Shown here one piece after another: positions 59,483 to 64,000 of a stretch of DNA of 64,000 bases. This DNA is from Bacillus sp. E(2018) (GTDB taxonomy: Bacteria; Bacillota; Bacilli; Bacillales; Fictibacillaceae). Both the position numbers and the translations under genes were made by a program. The notes beneath the pieces are model-generated. The model did no database searches. It was not told the origin of the DNA and saw only the letters and a list, made by a program, of their open reading frames with translations. The DNA is taken from contig NZ_SCOL01000001.1 of NCBI RefSeq assembly GCF_005503015.1, forward strand, positions 2,108,001-2,172,000. Reading direction: 5' to 3'. The first letter of the stretch is position 1. Each line of letters opens with the position of its first letter.

Positions 59483-60004
59483 TTAAATTTCTCGCATATA
59501 TCGAATAGACACGTGTTTTCCGCTTCCTTCACTCGTCTTTTCTGACTGTTTTACAAACCCTTTTGCTTCGTAAAAAGGTATGGCTTTTTCGTTACCTTTT
59601 TGTGCGGATAGCCATTGTTCTTTAATGCCTAGAATCTTCTGATAGTCTGTGTAATAGTTTAACAGTTTCGTTCCGATTCCTCTGTTTCGCTTGTTCGGAT
59701 CCATATAGAATACAAAGATCTCAACTAACTCTGCAGCAATTGTTCCACCGCCGATCGCGCCTACTACTTCCCCATCCTTTTTTGCTACAAAATATCCGTG
59801 CCAATTCTCGCTGAACTGAGTCACTTCGTTTTCAATTCTGTTCACGTTATAATATTCTTCAATAACACTGTTTACATATGATTCATCTTCTAAATAACCG
59901 TATGTAGCACACCATCCTTCTGAGCAAACTCTCGCTATTCCTTTCACTTCATCCGGTCCAGCTTTCATGAGAGTTATGTCCTCTGAAATTCTTGATTTTT
60001 TCAT
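59483..60004 (-). CDS. GNAT acetyltransferase
   Basis: A 173-residue protein: acetyl-CoA loop FYMDPNKRNRGIGTKLLNYY, and C-terminal LSAQKGNEKAIPFYEAKGFV, the classical NxxAxxFYxxxGF ending. It is monocistronic, divergent from the downstream methyltransferase. The acceptor is unknown. Confidence 0.85.
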   Translation of the reverse strand: MKKSRISEDITLMKAGPDEVKGIARVCSEGWCATYGYLEDESYVNSVIEEYYNVNRIENEVTQFSENWHGYFVAKKDGEVVGAIGGGTIAAELVEIFVFYMDPNKRNRGIGTKLLNYYTDYQKILGIKEQWLSAQKGNEKAIPFYEAKGFVKQSEKTSEGSGKHVSIRYMREI

Positions 60005-60122
60005 CTTTTCAACTCTCTTTTTTTCCTATAACCACACCATTATAACCTATTTTTTGGTAAAATAGAGGTATGCTTCTCAGTCAGTCTGAGGCTCGTTTTT
60101 AATGAGAAAGGCGGAGGGTTAT

Positions 60123-60818
60123 TTGACAAATTTGATTACAAAAAATGAAGATGTTTTTACCATGCTGGATTCTCTTTTGCGTGATGAGGGAGCGTTCTGG
60201 AACTCTTTTTATGAAGACAGAAATAAGAAGATTCCTTTTTTTGTGGAAGCACCCGATGAAAACCTTGTGAATTATATCGAACGTGGCCTGATAAAGCCTG
60301 GCCGTGTGTTAGAACTCGGATGTGGTCCTGGCCGAAATGCCATTTTTTTAGCGCAGCTTGGTTTTGAAGTAGATGCGGTTGACCTTTCTAGCGAAGGGCT
60401 GGAATGGGCTCGTGAACGTGCTAGGGAAAAAGGCGTTGATGTAAAACTTATTCAAGGAAGCATCTTTGAGATAGATCTACCTCACAATGAGTATGATCTT
60501 ATTTATGATTCTGGCTGTTTTCATCATATCCCTCCTCATCGCCGTGTGAGTTATTTACATCTTTTAAACAACTGTTTAAAAGATGGCGGACATTTCGCTA
60601 TTACGTGTTTTGATGCAGTGGGCATGGGGCTTGATATTCCTGATATGGACGTGTACAAAGATCGCTCGATGCAAGGCGGATTAGGTTATACGTTTGAGCG
60701 GATGCGGGAGGCTTTCTCTGATTTTGAAGAGGTTGAGTTACGAAAGATGAAAGAAGTAACACAGCCATCAGATACTTTTGGCTTGCCATTTTTAAATGCA
60801 GGATTGTTTAGAAAATAA
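60123..60818 (+). CDS. class I SAM-dependent methyltransferase
   Basis: A 231-residue methyltransferase. It shows RVLELGCGPGRNAIFLAQLG, VDAVDLSSEGLEWAR and YDLIYDSGCFHHIPPHRR, similar to TehB/thiopurine-type enzymes. TTG 60123 is chosen because GGAGGG lies four bases upstream; ATG 60102 has no site. The two methyltransferases of this region are not close copies. Confidence 0.82.
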   Translation: MTNLITKNEDVFTMLDSLLRDEGAFWNSFYEDRNKKIPFFVEAPDENLVNYIERGLIKPGRVLELGCGPGRNAIFLAQLGFEVDAVDLSSEGLEWARERAREKGVDVKLIQGSIFEIDLPHNEYDLIYDSGCFHHIPPHRRVSYLHLLNNCLKDGGHFAITCFDAVGMGLDIPDMDVYKDRSMQGGLGYTFERMREAFSDFEEVELRKMKEVTQPSDTFGLPFLNAGLFRK

Positions 60819-60824
60819 AAGACA

Positions 60825-60853
60825 AACACTTGGAGTCTCACCTCCAAGTGTTT
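60825..60853 (+). terminator. terminator of the methyltransferase gene
   Basis: AAACACTTGGAG / CTCCAAGTGTTT is followed by TTTTATGG on the plus strand. Confidence 0.9.
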
Positions 60854-60894
60854 TTTTATGGCTTATTCGTGTTTGTAAGGAGATCATAATTCGT

Positions 60895-61012
60895 TTATAG
60901 GCCCTATTTTTCACTTTATGGGCCTTCAGAAAATTTTATAGGCCTTCAAATCTATTTTTAGGCCTTTCATAGATTTTATAGGCCCTAAAAAATGATTTAT
61001 AGGCTTTTCGAC
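60895..61012 (-). repeat. phased short-core array C (20-21-bp period)
   Basis: On the minus strand GTCGAA (61012-61007) is followed after four bases by CTATAA and further cores. In plus-strand terms the first G after each TATA-like core lies at 60900, 60921, 60941, 60961, 60981 and 61002, so spacings are 21, 20, 20, 20 and 21 bp. Four of six units read TTATAGG followed by C, and the GTCGAA cap with AAGC spacer is identical to array A. It fills the gap between two convergent genes. Confidence 0.78.
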
Positions 61013-61031
61013 ACAACACACACATCACTAC

Positions 61032-63323
61032 TTACATAAACGAGCGATCCAACACCACAAAATCCCGCCACTCTTCTGGCAGCATCTCCACATACTTTCT
61101 TGATAGAAAACGATCATCTACTAAAACGAGCGTACCTCGATCTTCTTCTGACCGGATAACCCGTCCACCTGCCTGCAACACTTTATTCATTCCAGGAAAC
61201 ACATACGCGAAGTCGTAACCATTCTTTCCTGCTCGCTGAAAATAATCCTTCATCGTATCGCGTTCTAACCCAACTTGAGGCAATCCAACGCCGATAATAA
61301 CAGCACCTGTAAGCTTATCTCCTTTTAGATCAATTCCTTCAGAGAAGATGCCGCCCATGACCGCGAGCCCGACAAGCGATTTCTTACCTACAGATTCATA
61401 ATGAGCTAAAAAGGTCTCTCGCTCTTCTTCTTTCATAGCAGGATGCTGAACGATAAGGGAAAAATCTTGATCTTCTTCTAACATTCGTTCATAGATATCT
61501 GTCATATAACGATAGGATGGAAAAAAAACAAGATAGTTTCCCGGTCTGTTTACGACCAAATCTTTGATCATACCAACGATTGGATCTATCGTTTTCTCAC
61601 GGTCTCTAAAACGCGTAGACAGGGGCTGAACAAAAACATCTAACTGCTCTTTTTCATAAGGAGAAGGCATTCGGATGATGTAATCGTCCTCTTCTCCACC
61701 AAGCATTTCTCGAAAATATGAAAGCGGTGAGAGTGTTGCCGAAAAATAAATACGTGAGCCATATTTTTTTCCGGTTTGAAAAAGAAGCTGTGAAGGGTCC
61801 ATACAAAAAAGGCGAACTTTGACTTCACTTTTATACGTAGAAATAAATGTAACGAAACGCTCATCGTAAAATTGTGAAATCTTGACCCATTGCAGCGCTT
61901 CAAAAAAAGTCTCTAATAGTAGTTCGCTGCTATTACCACTGGCTAAAAGCTGCTCGGCCTGTATTAAGAAAGCTTCTAAACTTTCCAGCAGTTTTTCCTG
62001 TAATTCCATAACTGCTAGATCTTTATCTTCATGTTCTTTTTTTATCAAAAGAAGTTCTTGGTTAATGGCTTTTGCCGTATTCCAAACCCCATCATGCTTT
62101 CCCTTAAAATCACGTGCAAGTTGTAAGAAAGAAGATTTCATAATCTCAGCTGAATACATGCCGCGTGCTCTGTCTACAAGATTGTGCGCCTCATCCATAA
62201 GAAGAACCGTACGCTTCTTTTGTTCTTCAAATAAACGTTTGAACGAGACTCTCGGATCAAAAACATAATTATAATCACAGATTACACTGTCGGATGCATA
62301 AGCAAGATCAACTGAAAATTCAAACGGACAAACTTTGTGCTTATGTGCATATTGTGAGATCACTTCACGATTCATCACTGTCTCATTTTTTAAAATGTCA
62401 AGAACAGCTCCATTAATTCTGTCAAAGTATCCATCAGCAAACTCACAGTAAGAGGGTTCACAACGCGTCTCTTCTTTAAAACATACTTTGTCTTTAGCCG
62501 TGATGGTCGTGCTTTGCAGGAACAAGCCCTTCTCTTTCATTAACAAAAGTGCTTCTTCTGCGTTCTTTCGGTTCAGTGTTTTGGCTGTTAAATAAAAAAT
62601 CTTTTCTGCTTTTTCTTCGCCGATTGCTTTGACGGCTGGAAACAGCGTGGAGATGGTTTTTCCTGTCCCCGTCGGTGCGTTCGCGAACAACGTTTTTTTA
62701 TCCATGATCGTTTTATAGATAGCACCAGCAAAGTTACGCTGGCCATTTCTGTATGACGAAAATGGAAAAGCTAGATCTCGTATACTGTTATTCCTTTTTT
62801 GCTGATTTTCCAGACGTAGCTCGGCGAATGGTGAATACGTCTTAATAAGTTGGAGCATGAAATCCTCAAGCTCTGTAAACGTTACTTCTTTTTGAAATTT
62901 CTTCTGCTCGCCAGAATCAACGTGCACATATGTAAGCTGTACCGTAACGTTATCTATATCTTCTCTTTCCATGTATATATAAGCATAGACTTTCGCTTGA
63001 GCCCAATGGACAGGATATGTTTCGTCTGTTATCTCACTCAAGTTTCGCGCAGTTGATTTGATCTCATCGATCGTGACCGTATCATTGCGCAAAAGAAGAC
63101 CATCACATCGGCCTTCTATCCAATATTCAAGATTTTCATAAAGATAGCTCGTTTGGAGAAATACCTCAGCAAAGTCACTCTCTTCATACGTTTTTTGTAT
63201 CGTTTGATGAGCCTTCGTTCCTTCCACTAAGGATGAGGTGGACTTAAAACCAGATTCGATACTGCCTGAACGGTATACAAATTCAACTAAAGAACGTACA
63301 GAGATTTTTACAGCATCTATCAT
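61032..63323 (-). CDS. Cas4-like nuclease / XPD-DinG-type DNA helicase fusion
   Basis: A 763-residue enzyme. Residues 1-165 form a PD-(D/E)XK nuclease: D74 (EGRCDGLLL), E87-I-K89 (DEIKST) and the QAKVY helix (109-113). The helicase follows: Walker A APTGTGKT (216-223), four cysteines C281, C288, C293 and C332 for a 4Fe-4S cluster, DEAH box (377-380), and C-terminal motifs VMGGIFSEGIDLKG and QAGGRVIRSEEDRGTLVL. It probably unwinds and trims DNA 5'-3' in repair. ATG 63323 follows TAGGTG. It is monocistronic. Everything needed for activity appears intact. Confidence 0.9.
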   Translation of the reverse strand: MIDAVKISVRSLVEFVYRSGSIESGFKSTSSLVEGTKAHQTIQKTYEESDFAEVFLQTSYLYENLEYWIEGRCDGLLLRNDTVTIDEIKSTARNLSEITDETYPVHWAQAKVYAYIYMEREDIDNVTVQLTYVHVDSGEQKKFQKEVTFTELEDFMLQLIKTYSPFAELRLENQQKRNNSIRDLAFPFSSYRNGQRNFAGAIYKTIMDKKTLFANAPTGTGKTISTLFPAVKAIGEEKAEKIFYLTAKTLNRKNAEEALLLMKEKGLFLQSTTITAKDKVCFKEETRCEPSYCEFADGYFDRINGAVLDILKNETVMNREVISQYAHKHKVCPFEFSVDLAYASDSVICDYNYVFDPRVSFKRLFEEQKKRTVLLMDEAHNLVDRARGMYSAEIMKSSFLQLARDFKGKHDGVWNTAKAINQELLLIKKEHEDKDLAVMELQEKLLESLEAFLIQAEQLLASGNSSELLLETFFEALQWVKISQFYDERFVTFISTYKSEVKVRLFCMDPSQLLFQTGKKYGSRIYFSATLSPLSYFREMLGGEEDDYIIRMPSPYEKEQLDVFVQPLSTRFRDREKTIDPIVGMIKDLVVNRPGNYLVFFPSYRYMTDIYERMLEEDQDFSLIVQHPAMKEEERETFLAHYESVGKKSLVGLAVMGGIFSEGIDLKGDKLTGAVIIGVGLPQVGLERDTMKDYFQRAGKNGYDFAYVFPGMNKVLQAGGRVIRSEEDRGTLVLVDDRFLSRKYVEMLPEEWRDFVVLDRSFM

Positions 63324-63433
63324 GGTTTCACCTACCCTTCTTTCTCATTCTTCTATGTATGAATTGTAGCACATCTGCTTCATTAAACTCTGTGTTCAAA
63401 TTTAGATGTATCATGATAAGCATGATACAAAAA

Positions 63434-63459
63434 AACAGCCCCCTTACTCAGAGGACTGT
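63434..63459 (-). terminator. terminator overlapping the end of mscL
   Basis: On the minus strand ACAGTCCTC pairs with GGGGGCTGT (two wobble pairs) and is followed by seven T. The stop codon of mscL lies in the loop. Confidence 0.75.
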
Positions 63460-63905
63460 CTCACTACAGCATCATCATTTAAATCTGCCGTACAGTTTTG
63501 ACATTTAACGGCTCTCAACGGAATCGTAGACAAACAATATTTGCATTCTTTTGTATCAGGCGCCTTGACTTCTTCTTTCTTTTTAAGACGGTTGATCTGC
63601 TTCACTACTAAGAATATGACTAACGCTATGATAAAGAAGTTGATCAGCGTATTAATAAATAATCCATAATTAAGTGTCGCGGCTCCCGCCTTTTGAGCAT
63701 CTGCTAAGGTTGCATAATTGCCTTTGCCTAAATTTATGTATAAATTGCTGAAATCCACTTTACCAAGTAATAATCCAATCGGAGGCATGATTACATCATC
63801 AACGAGTGAAGTGACGATCTTACTGAAAGCTGCTCCGATAATCACACCGATGGCAAGATCGATCACGTTGCCACGCATAATAAATGTTTTAAATTCGTTC
63901 CACAT
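63444..63905 (-). CDS. mscL: large-conductance mechanosensitive channel with zinc ribbon
   Basis: A 153-residue channel that opens under osmotic downshock. Helix 1 is [24 protein letters not shown] with the channel-lining glycines, then [20 protein letters not shown], and helix 2 is [19 protein letters not shown]. Standard MscL ends about 20 residues after helix 2; this one continues with CKYC (C121, C124) and CQNC (C135, C138), a small zinc ribbon, in the cytoplasm. The start follows AAGGAATTAAGG. Confidence 0.93.
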   Translation of the reverse strand: MWNEFKTFIMRGNVIDLAIGVIIGAAFSKIVTSLVDDVIMPPIGLLLGKVDFSNLYINLGKGNYATLADAQKAGAATLNYGLFINTLINFFIIALVIFLVVKQINRLKKKEEVKAPDTKECKYCLSTIPLRAVKCQNCTADLNDDAVVRQSSE

Positions 63906-64000
63906 GTACCTTAATTCCTTTCTGTATGACTAGTATATGTATAACCATACAGCATCTACTTTCAAACGTCATCCGATATCAATCCACGTCATCTTTTTTC

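Noticed and set aside
21817..61012. The three phased arrays as CRISPR arrays
   Set aside because: Repeats are only 6-9 bp, units 20-21 bp, no cas genes, and spacers are too short.

Overview
The window looks like a chromosomal stretch from a low-GC Gram-positive spore-former of the family Bacillaceae. Signs of this are strong AGGAGG-type ribosome binding sites, frequent TTG/GTG starts, hairpin+T-run terminators after most units, a perfect Bacillus-type Fur box, and many proteins of families typical of Bacillus and relatives (YqcI/YcgG, DUF2087, DUF2500, DUF3817, VanW, AbgT, DHA2 transporters). The presence of egtB/egtD and a schizokinen-like cluster narrows this to environmental Bacillaceae (Fictibacillus-like is a guess). 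There is no rRNA, tRNA, CRISPR array, transposase or prophage.

Layout. 1-9.6 kb: the start of a CNNM/hemolysin-type membrane protein, small membrane proteins, a DHA2 drug exporter, a two-gene unit of secreted low-complexity proteins (one with eight 44-residue acidic repeats), OsmC, a GGCT-like protein and a PuuD-like amidotransferase. 10-18.5 kb: an M3 oligoendopeptidase, a tight six-gene operon (MBL hydrolase, esterase, GNAT, sugar-isomerase-like TIM barrel, GNAT, VOC), a VanW protein, a peptidoglycan-binding protein with thirteen GGGAGQ repeats, and a ring-cleaving dioxygenase. 18.7-21.6 kb: a flavodoxin-like reductase, egtB and egtD operon for ergothioneine. 22-29 kb: SCO and PepSY membrane proteins with a NarL-type two-component system, Mn catalase, an orphan histidine kinase and two gene remnants. 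29-33.7 kb: a DDAH-like hydrolase and a niacin salvage operon (pncA, pncB, nadD-like) beside an NrtR-like Nudix regulator with palindromes at both promoters. 34-39.7 kb: assorted single-enzyme genes, including a frameshifted DUF2500 gene.

40-49.6 kb: a complete seven-gene NRPS-independent siderophore operon (diaminobutyrate aminotransferase and decarboxylase, two IucA/IucC synthetases, acetyltransferase, N-monooxygenase, MFS exporter) behind two Fur boxes. Its gene content predicts a schizokinen/rhizobactin-type dihydroxamate built from citrate and 1,3-diaminopropane. 49.7-64 kb: a DJ-1/PfpI protein, aldo/keto reductase, HIT and Nudix proteins, a half-size MFS protein with an FAD oxidase, an AbgT transporter with an M20 amidohydrolase, two methyltransferases, a nuclease-helicase of the DinG/XPD type and an MscL with a C-terminal zinc ribbon.

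The least explained structure is a family of three intergenic arrays (about 21.82-21.93, 50.49-50.61 and 60.90-61.01 kb). Each has about six short cores (CTATAA or CTTAAT type) spaced exactly 20 or 21 bp, two turns of the helix, and each is capped at one end by GTCGAA four bases from the first core. All functional calls rest on reading the translated sequence and motifs; no database search was possible.
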